From: a bacterium SCSIO 12844
GTDB taxonomy: Bacteria; Pseudomonadota; Gammaproteobacteria; Francisellales; Francisellaceae
DNA: 64,000 bases
Assembly: GCA_024397935.1 (NCBI GenBank)
Contig: CP073743.1
Location: 3,038,001-3,102,000 of the forward strand
Direction: 5' to 3'
Part shown: positions 18,360-27,381 of the stretch, one piece after another
Numbering within the stretch: position 1 is the first letter of the stretch
Layout: each line of letters opens with the position of its first letter
Position numbers and translations under genes: made by a program
The notes under the pieces: generated by a model
Seen by the model: only the letters and a program-made list of their open reading frames with translations
Told to the model about the DNA's origin: nothing
The model's database searches: none

Positions 18360-19166
18360 CTATACCAACCCGCCCCACTTTCGCCAATATTTAAATGCAG
18401 ATTTAATTGCCTGATTCCTCAGCTTTTTATTTTTATAAGCATCACCTTGATATTCATGACATACTTTAACACTTGGCACATAAGCAGTTTTAGCTATCTC
18501 TAAAGCTCTTCTTGAAATATCACTATCTTCCATATAATAAAAAAAACGTTCATCAAAGCCTTCAAGTTGTTTAAATAATGCTGTTCTAAATAGCATAAAG
18601 CAACCCGTACAATTTGGTATATTATAAATTACTTCATCATATGAATAACCTACATACTCATAATTTTCAAGATATTTTTTAAAAATTACTTTCTTTTGTT
18701 TAAATACAAATCTTAAAAACTGTATCAATAATGTTGGATTTTTTTTACATAAAAATTGCTGATTACCGTTAACATCAAAAACAGCAGGTGTTAATAAACC
18801 AACTTCATAATGTGCTTCTAAAAAAGCTAATGCTTCTGTCAATGTATTTTCTTCAAATACTATATCTGGATTAACAACTAAATGATAATCACTATCTAAT
18901 CGGTCTATTACAAAATTGTTTCCATAGCCATAACCACCATTTTTATCTGATTCTAAAAATACTATATCAACTGAATATTTTTGTTTTATTATATGAAACT
19001 GATAATCTATCTGTTTTTCTGTATCATTATTTACGATATAAAGGCAAGCTTGCATATCACTATATTTTGATAATAATTGATTTATACTTTGCTCATAAGA
19101 TGCTAAAAATTTTTCTAACATTTCTAAAGGATGCTTATATAATATAACCACCGATGTCATTTCCAT
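18360..19166 (-). CDS. Family 2 glycosyltransferase, WbbL/rhamnosyltransferase-like
   Basis: 268 residues with the GT-A fold seen in WbbL-type rhamnosyltransferases: an N-terminal SVVILYKHP strand, NGGYGYGNN at 76-84, a metal/nucleotide motif NPDI at 99-102, and the acceptor-side FDERFFYYMEDSDISRR (about 204-220). Four rml genes lie just upstream on the same transcript, so dTDP-L-rhamnose is the likely donor (inference). It is the last gene of the minus-strand train that starts at 40695. No membrane segment is seen; it is probably a peripheral cytoplasmic enzyme. Confidence 0.78.
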   Translation of the reverse strand: MEMTSVVILYKHPLEMLEKFLASYEQSINQLLSKYSDMQACLYIVNNDTEKQIDYQFHIIKQKYSVDIVFLESDKNGGYGYGNNFVIDRLDSDYHLVVNPDIVFEENTLTEALAFLEAHYEVGLLTPAVFDVNGNQQFLCKKNPTLLIQFLRFVFKQKKVIFKKYLENYEYVGYSYDEVIYNIPNCTGCFMLFRTALFKQLEGFDERFFYYMEDSDISRRALEIAKTAYVPSVKVCHEYQGDAYKNKKLRNQAIKSAFKYWRKWGGLV

Positions 19167-19172
19167 AATTGA

Positions 19173-19985
19173 CTACTTTTTATTTTGTTTCTGTTTATTA
19201 TTATAGACTTCAATTGCAGATTTAACTTGAGATCTTTTTTTAATTAGTTCTAATACTTCTTTGTTACCTACTTGGTCTTTACTCGGTGCAAATAAGGCTT
19301 TGCCTCTATCTGAGGCACCTACTGTCGGTTCACTTAAATAATAAATAGCCAAAGACCGGCGAGCCTGATCTTTAGGGCAATTAATTGCTTCAGGCAAACC
19401 ATGCCAACTATTGCATGTTGTATCAAAAATCACTGCTCTATTAAATACAGGCTCTACTGATTTAATCAACGTTTTTGGTTGGTTATTAGCCTTATCATGT
19501 GACCACATACCGAGTGCTCCGCCCCACTGTGTTTGCCAGGTTTCATTAATGTAAATGATAATATTTAATCGACGCTCTAAGCCTAACTTAGGGTGTATTG
19601 AATAATCAAGATGCGTATTTAATTTACCACCAACACCATGGACATGCCAACCTCCACCATTTAATCCCATATCAGGCCAAAGCTCAATTTCTGGCACCAT
19701 TTGATTTAGTTTATCTATAAAACGTTTACTATTTAAATAGGCAAATAATTGGTAAGTATATTTAGGAAATTTTTCCCAATGATTATAAGTTTTTTTATAC
19801 TCAATTGCATTTTGATACTGATACCACATATCGCTATCAAGTGAAGGAAATTCAGTATCTATAGCTTTTGCTAAATTTAATTCTAAAAAATCATCAACAA
19901 CAACATGTGGAAATGGTTTTGCCTTACTAAACTGATTTTTTAATGAGGCAAAATCAGAAAATACTTTTGTTTCTAAATTTAACAT
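19173..19985 (-). CDS. Fe(II)/2-oxoglutarate-dependent oxygenase (prolyl-hydroxylase-like fold)
   Basis: 270 residues of the 2OG-Fe(II) oxygenase superfamily. The iron triad is His125-x-Asp127 (NTHLDY) and His195 (SWHGLPE); Arg210 (RRSLAIYYL) is placed to bind 2-oxoglutarate. It lies directly between rmlB and the WbbL-like transferase, with the ATG right after the rmlB stop. The family hydroxylates or oxidises proteins, sugars and small molecules. The setting suggests oxidation of a glycan or nucleotide sugar, but no substrate can be read from sequence. Confidence 0.8.
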   Translation of the reverse strand: MLNLETKVFSDFASLKNQFSKAKPFPHVVVDDFLELNLAKAIDTEFPSLDSDMWYQYQNAIEYKKTYNHWEKFPKYTYQLFAYLNSKRFIDKLNQMVPEIELWPDMGLNGGGWHVHGVGGKLNTHLDYSIHPKLGLERRLNIIIYINETWQTQWGGALGMWSHDKANNQPKTLIKSVEPVFNRAVIFDTTCNSWHGLPEAINCPKDQARRSLAIYYLSEPTVGASDRGKALFAPSKDQVGNKEVLELIKKRSQVKSAIEVYNNKQKQNKK

Positions 19986-20993
19986 TTAGACTCTCTCCAA
20001 ATAAAATTCTATTGTTTCTTTAAACATTGTTTCAAAATCTTCTGATGGGCTCCAACCCAGTTCATTGTATAGTTTTGAGTAATTAATAGCATAACGCCAA
20101 TCATGCCCTTTACGATCATCAACAAAAGAAATTAAACGCTCATGTGGTTGATGTTCAGATCTGTACTGATCCATTAACCGACAAATCATTTTAACCAGTG
20201 CAATATTACTAATCTCATTGTTACCGCCAATATTATAAACTTCACCTAATTTACCTTTCTGTATAATACAGTCAATTGCCTTGCAATGATCTTTCACATA
20301 TAGCCAGTCACGAATATTACTACCATCTCCATAAACTGGAATAGGTAGTTGCTTAATACAACTATTAATAACTACTGGAATTAATTTCTCTTGATGTTGA
20401 TAAGAGCCATAATTATTTGAACAGTTAGATGTTGTAACAGGTAAGCGATAAGTATGGAAATAACTACGTACAATATGATCAGAACCTGCTTTGGAAGCAG
20501 AATAAGGTGAATTTGGCTGATAGGCTGTCTTTTCTGTAAAAGCTTCTGCATCTTTTGATAAGCTACCATAGACTTCATCGGTTGATATATGATGAAAACG
20601 GCACTTAGAATCAGTCCATTTCTTCTCATCTAACCAGTAGGCTTTTGCTTGCTGCAATAGATTAAATGTACCCATGACATTACTTTGGAAAAAAATTTTA
20701 GGTCCATCAATCGAATTATCAACATGGGATTCAGCAGCAAAATGCACGATGGTGTCAATCTGATGTTCTCTTAAAATATTATAAATACACTTTTCATCTA
20801 TAATATCCCCCTGAACAAATACGTGATTTTCTATACTCTTCACACTAGATAAATTAGCTAAGTTACCTGCATAAGTTAATTTATCATAAGAAATAATCTT
20901 AATATCATCATATTGACTTAACATCATTTTAACGAAATGGCTGCCAATAAAGCCTGCAGCACCCGTAACCAGTATATTTTTAGCTTTATACAT
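19986..20993 (-). CDS. rmlB: dTDP-glucose 4,6-dehydratase
   Basis: 335-residue extended SDR enzyme, second step of dTDP-L-rhamnose synthesis. NAD-binding GAAGFIGS is at 11-18, the catalytic Thr-Asp-Glu at 138-140 (STDEVYG), and Tyr164-x-x-x-Lys168 in YSASK. The length is typical. It is the last of the four rml genes in the order rmlA-rmlC-rmlD-rmlB, packed with 2 to 14 bp gaps. Only 2 bp separate it from rmlD. Confidence 0.95.
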   Translation of the reverse strand: MYKAKNILVTGAAGFIGSHFVKMMLSQYDDIKIISYDKLTYAGNLANLSSVKSIENHVFVQGDIIDEKCIYNILREHQIDTIVHFAAESHVDNSIDGPKIFFQSNVMGTFNLLQQAKAYWLDEKKWTDSKCRFHHISTDEVYGSLSKDAEAFTEKTAYQPNSPYSASKAGSDHIVRSYFHTYRLPVTTSNCSNNYGSYQHQEKLIPVVINSCIKQLPIPVYGDGSNIRDWLYVKDHCKAIDCIIQKGKLGEVYNIGGNNEISNIALVKMICRLMDQYRSEHQPHERLISFVDDRKGHDWRYAINYSKLYNELGWSPSEDFETMFKETIEFYLERV

Positions 20994-20995
20994 AA

Positions 20996-21889
20996 TTATT
21001 TCTCTTTACTTAACCTATCTACTATACGAGCAACTTCATCCATCCAGCTATACTGCTTAATACTAAAGTCTGTTTTAATTTTATCTGTGTCTAGTGCAGA
21101 ATTTTTTGGCCTTAACGCTAATGTTGGATATTGGCTACTGGCAATTGGATAAACATGCTTTGTTTTAACATCATTTATCTGATCATTTAATTGTTCGATA
21201 CTATACAGTGCTAGCTGGTGCCATGTGGTTACTGGAAAATCAGTATAATGGTATATCCCCCATTTATTAGTTCCAATACCATTGAACTTTAATCGACAGA
21301 TATCAAAAATAACCTTTGCAATTGAGTTTGCACTTGTCGGTGCACCATATTGATCAGCCACAATATTAATATGATCTTTTTCTTTCGCTAAACGAATCAT
21401 TGTTTTAATAAAATTCGAGCGATACTCGCTAAACACCCAGCTAACACGCAAAATGATATGCTGATGCCAAGTTTGTTGTAATATGCGCTCACCATTTAAC
21501 TTTGATAAACCATACTGATTTAACGGGTTTGTTTGATCTGTTTCAGAATAGGCTGTCGCTTTTTTACCATCAAAAACATAATCAGTTGAAATATGAATTA
21601 ACGGTATTTCATACTGTTTAGATATAATCGCTAATTTTTTTATGGCTAAATGATTAACGGCATCTGCAGTTATTTTATCATTCTCAGCTTGATCTACTTG
21701 AGTATATGCAATTGCATTTATAATAAAATCAAAATCATGATACTGACTAAAAAATTCATTGACTGCTATCATATCAGTAATATCAAGTTCACTTCGACTT
21801 ACTGCAGTAAATAAAACATTTTCTTCTCTAGTTTTTTCTACTAAAGCAGAGCCAACCTGACCATTTTTCCCTAATATTAATAGCTTCAT
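20996..21889 (-). CDS. rmlD: dTDP-4-dehydrorhamnose reductase
   Basis: 297-residue SDR enzyme, last step of dTDP-L-rhamnose synthesis. It has the glycine motif GKNGQVGSAL near residues 7-16, HISTDYVFDGKK, and Tyr-x-x-x-Lys in NQYGLSKLNGE. Two tandem ATG codons are present; the second, at 21889, has the better spacing from AGGG. It lies between rmlC and rmlB. Confidence 0.94.
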   Translation of the reverse strand: MKLLILGKNGQVGSALVEKTREENVLFTAVSRSELDITDMIAVNEFFSQYHDFDFIINAIAYTQVDQAENDKITADAVNHLAIKKLAIISKQYEIPLIHISTDYVFDGKKATAYSETDQTNPLNQYGLSKLNGERILQQTWHQHIILRVSWVFSEYRSNFIKTMIRLAKEKDHINIVADQYGAPTSANSIAKVIFDICRLKFNGIGTNKWGIYHYTDFPVTTWHQLALYSIEQLNDQINDVKTKHVYPIASSQYPTLALRPKNSALDTDKIKTDFSIKQYSWMDEVARIVDRLSKEK

Positions 21890-21901
21890 CATATTACCCT
21901 A

Positions 21902-22459
21902 TTAATACTTTGGTAAGTCATCAGATGACAATTCATTTAATTGAGAAGCTTTACTATCTTTTTCAGATAATAAAGGCATACCATCTATTGGCCAATTAAT
22001 GGCAATATCTTGATCATTCCACAGAATAGATTTTTCAGATTGAGGATGGTAATAATCAGTACATTTATAATAGAAGTCCGCATAATCGCTTAATACTAAA
22101 AAGCCATGGGCAAAACCTTTAGGCACCCACAACTGCCTTTTATTATCAGATGATAGTTCAACACCAACCCATTGAGCATAGGTAGGCGAATTAACTCGAA
22201 GATCAACAGCAACATCAAAAACACAGCCAGTAATTACAGTCACAAGCTTACCTTGCATTTGCTGTAATTGATAGTGCAGTCCTCTTAAAACATTTTTTTC
22301 TGAACGCGATATATTATCTTGTACAAATGTTTCATGAATCTCTAACATTTGACAATAACGTTCTTGTTGAAAGCTTTCAAAAAAGAAGCCTCTTTCATCC
22401 CCAAATACCTGTGGTTGAATGATTTTTACTTCTGGTATCTTAGTTGTTATTATTTTCAC
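21902..22459 (-). CDS. rmlC: dTDP-4-dehydrorhamnose 3,5-epimerase
   Basis: 185-residue cupin-fold epimerase. It shows the family blocks DERGFFFESF, LRGLHYQ with catalytic His62, GCVFDVAVDLR, WVPKGFAHGF, and the Tyr-rich YYKCTDYY that supplies the catalytic Tyr. It lies 14 bp after rmlA and 12 bp before rmlD. Confidence 0.95.
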   Translation of the reverse strand: MKIITTKIPEVKIIQPQVFGDERGFFFESFQQERYCQMLEIHETFVQDNISRSEKNVLRGLHYQLQQMQGKLVTVITGCVFDVAVDLRVNSPTYAQWVGVELSSDNKRQLWVPKGFAHGFLVLSDYADFYYKCTDYYHPQSEKSILWNDQDIAINWPIDGMPLLSEKDSKASQLNELSSDDLPKY

Positions 22460-22473
22460 GTTTGATCTATTTC

Positions 22474-23343
22474 CTAAATTAAACTTAAAAGATATCGCCC
22501 ATAGCCAGTTTTCTTAAGTGGCTGCGCTAACTGTATTAACTGATCAGTATTAATCCATTTTTTTTGTAATGCAATTTCTTCAGGACAACCAATCTTCAAC
22601 CCCTGTCTATGTTCAATCGTTGCAATAAACTGAGAAGCTTCCATCATTGAATCATGAGTCCCTGTATCAAACCATGCATAACCCCTACCCATTAAACCAA
22701 CTTTAATATTTGACTGCTCTAAATATAATTGATTTAAACAACTGATCTCCAACTCTCCCCTTTTTGAGCGCTTGACTTTTTTAGCAAGCTTACAGACATT
22801 GGCATCATAATAATATAACCCGGTAACAGCAAAATGAGATTTTGGTTTTTTAGGCTTCTCTTCAATCGACAAAACTTCGCCTGATTGACTAAATTCAATT
22901 ACACCATAGCGCTCTGGATCAATAACATTATAGCCAAATACATATGCACCACCTTCCTCTTCTACTATATTTTTTGCCTTTATCAGTAACTCTGGTAAGC
23001 CGTGTGCATAGTAAATATTATCGCCTAAAACTAGGCAAGCTGGTTGACCACTTAGAAAATCTTCAGCTAAAATAAAAGCTTGAGCTAACCCTTCAGGAGA
23101 TGGTTGAACAATATAGTCAAATGATAGTCCCCATTGACTACCATCGCCTAATAAACGCTTAAAAGATGACTGATCTTGTGCCGTTGTAATAATTGCTATT
23201 TCTCTGATATTAGACAACATCAATACAGATAGTGGATAGTAAATCATAGGTTTATCATAAACAGGAATCAATTGCTTACTGATACCACAGGTTGCAGGAT
23301 AAAGTCGTGTACCGCTGCCACCTGCTAAAATTATACCTTTCAT
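22474..23343 (-). CDS. rmlA: Glucose-1-phosphate thymidylyltransferase
   Basis: 289-residue nucleotidyltransferase that makes dTDP-glucose. It carries GGSGTRLYP (8-16) for nucleotide binding, the KQLIPVYDKPMIYYPLS block, LGDNIYY with the metal Asp, and EEKPKKPKS. The length equals E. coli RmlA (about 292). AGGA lies 8 bases before the ATG. First gene of the rmlACDB set, following a GT4 gene by 13 bp. Confidence 0.96.
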   Translation of the reverse strand: MKGIILAGGSGTRLYPATCGISKQLIPVYDKPMIYYPLSVLMLSNIREIAIITTAQDQSSFKRLLGDGSQWGLSFDYIVQPSPEGLAQAFILAEDFLSGQPACLVLGDNIYYAHGLPELLIKAKNIVEEEGGAYVFGYNVIDPERYGVIEFSQSGEVLSIEEKPKKPKSHFAVTGLYYYDANVCKLAKKVKRSKRGELEISCLNQLYLEQSNIKVGLMGRGYAWFDTGTHDSMMEASQFIATIEHRQGLKIGCPEEIALQKKWINTDQLIQLAQPLKKTGYGRYLLSLI

Positions 23344-23356
23344 TAATATATCCTAT

Positions 23357-24466
23357 CTAATCTTGTTGTTGTGCTTTATAAGTTACTACAGCACGTTCAA
23401 ATAACTCTGCACTTTTTTGCCAACGAAAATCATTCGCTGTAATAAATGCATTAGTCGATAATTTTTCTCTTAACTGATTATCATTGATTAGTCTTATTAC
23501 TGCATCTAATAATGCTTGTTTATCACCTATAGGCACAATCAATGCATTTACCTCATTTTTTGCGTACTCTCTAAAGCCTTGACAGTCAAATAAAACACAG
23601 GCACAACCTCTTGCCATAGCTTCAAGCGGCGGCATGCCAAAACCTTCGAATAATGAAGTTGATATAAATATATCACATGTATCATAAAATTGAATACATT
23701 CCTGATCACTAGAAGCTGTAACTATCTTTAAATGATTCAAGTCAAACTCACTTAAATCATCATGGCTCATCACCTTTGCATCAAATAAAATATTTCTCTC
23801 TCTTAATGCATTGATTAAGGATATAAAATACATAAAGCCTTTTTGCTTTTGACTTCTCCCTACTGTAGCAACGCTTAATCGCTGTTTATGACATTCACGC
23901 TTATTTAAGAAGTAACTATCTGCTAATGCTGGCTGAATATTCTTATAAAAAATTCTATCCTCTGCTATTAAATAAGGTGGCTGTAAAATTTTTTCACGCA
24001 CAAAGTTAGAATTAACTAGATAAAATATATGCTTATTTTTATATGACCGGCGTTGCAAATACTTATAAACTTTAAGCATAAGGCTATTAAATTTAGGATG
24101 ACCATTGAAAAGATGATAATCATCAGCCTGCATAAATCGAATATATTGCACTCGAATTATACTTAATAATGAACAGATAATTGGATCAGAAACAATAACT
24201 GTTTGAGCATTTTTTCTAACATAAAATAATAGTTTAACCAATGCTACTAATCTGCCAAAAACTGAAGATATTTCATAAATATTAACTTTTTTATCAATCA
24301 TATTACGTAAAGTTACTTTAGTGCTAGTCGCACAACTAGTTAAAGCACAGATAGTGACAACTGAGGTTTGACTCAAAACATTAGCAATTTGAATAAATAC
24401 CTTATTACCGCCTCCTATGTTTAAAGAAGGCAAAACAAATAAATAATTCTTTTTATGATGCATCAT
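23357..24466 (-). CDS. Family 4 glycosyltransferase (GT-B)
   Basis: About 369 residues with the two-domain GT-B fold. The N-terminal glycine-rich loop is PSLNIGGGNKVF and the C-terminal donor site carries the GT4 signature FEGFGMPPLEAMARGCACV (an E-x7-E pattern), preceded by ATVGRSQKQKGF. I chose the ATG at 24466 because GGAG lies 6 bases upstream. It overlaps the end of the upstream polymerase gene by 14 bp. Donor and linkage are unknown; the rml genes follow immediately. Confidence 0.8.
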   Translation of the reverse strand: MMHHKKNYLFVLPSLNIGGGNKVFIQIANVLSQTSVVTICALTSCATSTKVTLRNMIDKKVNIYEISSVFGRLVALVKLLFYVRKNAQTVIVSDPIICSLLSIIRVQYIRFMQADDYHLFNGHPKFNSLMLKVYKYLQRRSYKNKHIFYLVNSNFVREKILQPPYLIAEDRIFYKNIQPALADSYFLNKRECHKQRLSVATVGRSQKQKGFMYFISLINALRERNILFDAKVMSHDDLSEFDLNHLKIVTASSDQECIQFYDTCDIFISTSLFEGFGMPPLEAMARGCACVLFDCQGFREYAKNEVNALIVPIGDKQALLDAVIRLINDNQLREKLSTNAFITANDFRWQKSAELFERAVVTYKAQQQD

Positions 24467-25859
24467 ACTTAGCTCCATAATATAAAATGCATAATGCTAA
24501 AGCCAACCAAATAACACCAAGTGAGTATTGAAATAATGGAGCGACAGATGATATCACCAAATAAGCAAGTAATATTGTTGCACCATATACTCTGCTATAG
24601 TCTGTTACATTTAATTTCTGATAACGAACAAACACTTCAAATAATGATAAACCAAATACTAACAGGCCAAACACACCAAACACATAAGGTATAAATAATA
24701 ACAATGAAAATGATTTTGCTCCCGTTGCCGCTCCAGATACTGTCGCATCAGCAACTGAACTCCATACAAAACCATGACCAAATAGCATAACCCATATATT
24801 CTCTGCAATACCATAAAAAGTTAATACAATAGATTCATAACGCCCATGGGCGCTTAAATCATGTAGCTGTGCCCTTTGCATAAAATAGGAAAGTTTTGAC
24901 AAGAATATTTCAGGACTTAGCATATAAAGCGCAAATGCGGTTAAACAACATAGCGCCCAAAGGCTAAATAGTACTTTAATATTCCATATTTTAATATTAT
25001 ATAAACATACGATAATCAAAGCCAAATAAGCTGCTCTTGTGGTTGTAACGGAAAGTACAGCAAAGCATAAGATTAAAATTAGCCATAAGCTAGGTAAAGC
25101 AATCATCTTTATTTTTTTCATATACATGGCTAATAATAATGTTAAGACTGAACATTCTGCAACCCAAGTCGTTTCAGAGAAAAAAGATGCTGGTCTCATT
25201 TCAAGATTAGTCAGTTTTATATTAAATGGATTACCTTCCATACTAAATACATAATTGCCCAAAAATTGTGCCATTGAAAAAATTAGCGCAATAAGAAAAA
25301 TTGATAAGCAAATGTGTAGTGCACGTTTATAATCAAAATTTAAATAACAGTATAAGATAAGAACCATCAATATATTAACAAAATAGTATTTAAAAGCATA
25401 CAAAACTCCCATATCAGTCTGATTTATAAAATAATAAATTAGTGTAAAAAAGAAATAATATAGGGATATATAAAGCATAAATTTATTTATTTTAATTGTT
25501 CTTTTCAACATTAAAAAAAAAATCAATACGAAACTTGCAAAATACCAATAATAAAACCTACCAGCAACAATAAAATACTCATTTGATAATAAAAGTAAAA
25601 TTAAAAAAACAACAAATGTAGTTGCTAAAAGCTCTCTATTGACAAGAAAATAGTAACAAACACACCAAATAATCCACAGCCATATGGCCAATACACTACC
25701 TGTATTTAAAGGGAATATCATGCACAACGCTAAAAGCGCAATAGAATTCACAATCACAGCAACGAGCATGCTTTTATCCGTTTGCTTTATTTTTATTAGA
25801 GCGTTTAAAATGGCTACAAACAAAGCATTATTTTTTGTTATTTTCATTATATTTCTCAT
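24453..25859 (-). CDS. wzy: O-antigen polymerase/ligase-like membrane protein (Wzy candidate 1)
   Basis: 468-residue protein with about eleven to twelve predicted membrane helices and a large loop around residues 330-375, as in Wzy polymerases and WaaL ligases. The loop holds HGRYE and GHGFVW, matching the loosely conserved Wzy_C patterns of the O-antigen ligase superfamily. It sits next to glycosyltransferases and shares a train with a Wzx. Ligase and polymerase cannot be separated by sequence alone. The 5' end overlaps the upstream GT2 gene by 32 bp; a second ATG at 25847 is possible. Confidence 0.65.
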   Translation of the reverse strand: MRNIMKITKNNALFVAILNALIKIKQTDKSMLVAVIVNSIALLALCMIFPLNTGSVLAIWLWIIWCVCYYFLVNRELLATTFVVFLILLLLSNEYFIVAGRFYYWYFASFVLIFFLMLKRTIKINKFMLYISLYYFFFTLIYYFINQTDMGVLYAFKYYFVNILMVLILYCYLNFDYKRALHICLSIFLIALIFSMAQFLGNYVFSMEGNPFNIKLTNLEMRPASFFSETTWVAECSVLTLLLAMYMKKIKMIALPSLWLILILCFAVLSVTTTRAAYLALIIVCLYNIKIWNIKVLFSLWALCCLTAFALYMLSPEIFLSKLSYFMQRAQLHDLSAHGRYESIVLTFYGIAENIWVMLFGHGFVWSSVADATVSGAATGAKSFSLLLFIPYVFGVFGLLVFGLSLFEVFVRYQKLNVTDYSRVYGATILLAYLVISSVAPLFQYSLGVIWLALALCILYYGAKYDAS

Positions 25860-26625
25860 GCTTATTGCTAATATAGTTCTTATAAAATTGACGAAATTTC
25901 TTTAACGGCATTTTAGAAACGAGATATGCCATTGTATTAACCATTAAAGTTTTAGTTCTTAATAAAATACCAATTTTATGGGCTTTTTGAATACGCCATA
26001 TTTCTAGGTAAGAAGCATAATTAGAAGACATGCCACCTTTGCGCATAGCGGTTAATACTTCTGCCACATTAATAAAAGGGTAGTCATTTTCATATAAAGT
26101 TAGAAATAAATCCTGATCTGCTGCTGATTTATATTCGCTATTATACGTATATAAAGCATAAATATTTCTATGCACAAAACAGGTTGGATGATTTAAACAC
26201 ATAAAGCTTTTTAAATGTTCAACATTTAAAGGTGCTACAACATAGCCATCATTAACATCATAATCAAATGTAACAAGCTTGCCATAATAAATGCCCTCTC
26301 GCTTCGTACTATCAATCGCATTTTTAACCCGTGCTAGAGTATTTTTCATATAAAAGTCATCAGCATTTAATATCGCAATAAAATCACCTTTAGCTCTTTT
26401 TATACCTTTATTCATGGCATCATAAATACCATTATCAGGCTCAGATACGACAACAGAGAAGCCATCTCGATATTGTTGAATAATATCTAACGTGCCATCT
26501 TTTGAGCCACCATCAACAATGATATGCTCAAAATCTTTATATGTTTGATCTCTAATACTTAATATCGTTTGTTCAATGGTATCAGCAGCATTATAGCAAA
26601 CTGTAATAATGCTAAACATAGTCAT
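25828..26625 (-). CDS. Family 2 glycosyltransferase
   Basis: 265 residues with a clear GT2 domain: FSIITVCYNAADTIEQTILSI, DGGSKDGT, the ISEPDNGIYDAMNKGI-like SEPDNGIYDAMNKG, and NADD as the DxD-type metal site (about 86-89). This colanic-acid WcaA/WcaE-like pattern is usual in exopolysaccharide loci. The C-terminal 50 residues contain an amphipathic stretch that may contact the membrane. Donor unknown. Confidence 0.8.
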   Translation of the reverse strand: MTMFSIITVCYNAADTIEQTILSIRDQTYKDFEHIIVDGGSKDGTLDIIQQYRDGFSVVVSEPDNGIYDAMNKGIKRAKGDFIAILNADDFYMKNTLARVKNAIDSTKREGIYYGKLVTFDYDVNDGYVVAPLNVEHLKSFMCLNHPTCFVHRNIYALYTYNSEYKSAADQDLFLTLYENDYPFINVAEVLTAMRKGGMSSNYASYLEIWRIQKAHKIGILLRTKTLMVNTMAYLVSKMPLKKFRQFYKNYISNKHEKYNENNKK

Positions 26626-26646
26626 AAGGTTTCATTCACTTGAATA

Positions 26647-27381
26647 TTAGACATTATAAACACCTAATCTTAACAAAATAGATTTGATTATTCTTTTATA
26701 TATACTTAAATCATAGGATAATCCAGTACTACCAGAAAATCCAATAATAATAGGCAGTTCTTTAAATGTAACTTTATTGTATTTAGTCTTGCTCTCTCCG
26801 GACAGTTTATTATTAAAAACATCATAAAACAAATGTTCCATATAATAGCCACCTTTATCATTAATCTTATTAATATGCTGCATAATTTTCGATTGATACA
26901 TATGGCAACTCATTTTAAAAAATCGTGTATCAAAGCTATCTCTATTTGAAATACCACTACGAATAAATACATTCTCATCATTTTGATGAATTTTTAGTAA
27001 GTGGTTAACGTTTTTCAATCTAACACGACCTGTCACTTTATAAAACTTTTGTGTTTTATTCTGTAAAATATCACTATTTCTCAATGCATAGTCAATTAAC
27101 TTACATTCCAAATAACCTTTACTAGCATTGTTTGAATCATTCATCTGTTGATATATCAGAAACTCAAGTTTTTTATGATATAATTCTGCCAATTCATGCC
27201 AAAATGATTGATTGATCGACGCAGCACTATTCTCGCAAAAAACGATTTGATCAAAATTAGAATGACAAATCCAATAAAATAAACTTTCATAATATTGCTT
27301 TCTTCTTTGATCTCTATCTGTAATGGTTAGAAAGTCTGAGCTTGGATTGATTGTTGCTGTCATTAGTAACGTATTTTTCAT
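26647..27381 (-). CDS. Hypothetical protein of polysaccharide locus, possible glycosyltransferase
   Basis: 244 residues; no family recognised with confidence. It begins LLMTATINPSSDFLTITDRDQRR, then VFCENSAAS, and later KFYKVTGRVRLKN. The pattern of an N-terminal beta strand, ENS, and a KxTGR block is reminiscent of small GT-A-like proteins in O-antigen loci that act on sialic-acid-like or galactose acceptors. There is no DxD motif in the usual place and no membrane helix. It overlaps the end of wzx by 4 bp, so it is part of the train. A transferase role is inference from position. Confidence 0.5.
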   Translation of the reverse strand: MKNTLLMTATINPSSDFLTITDRDQRRKQYYESLFYWICHSNFDQIVFCENSAASINQSFWHELAELYHKKLEFLIYQQMNDSNNASKGYLECKLIDYALRNSDILQNKTQKFYKVTGRVRLKNVNHLLKIHQNDENVFIRSGISNRDSFDTRFFKMSCHMYQSKIMQHINKINDKGGYYMEHLFYDVFNNKLSGESKTKYNKVTFKELPIIIGFSGSTGLSYDLSIYKRIIKSILLRLGVYNV

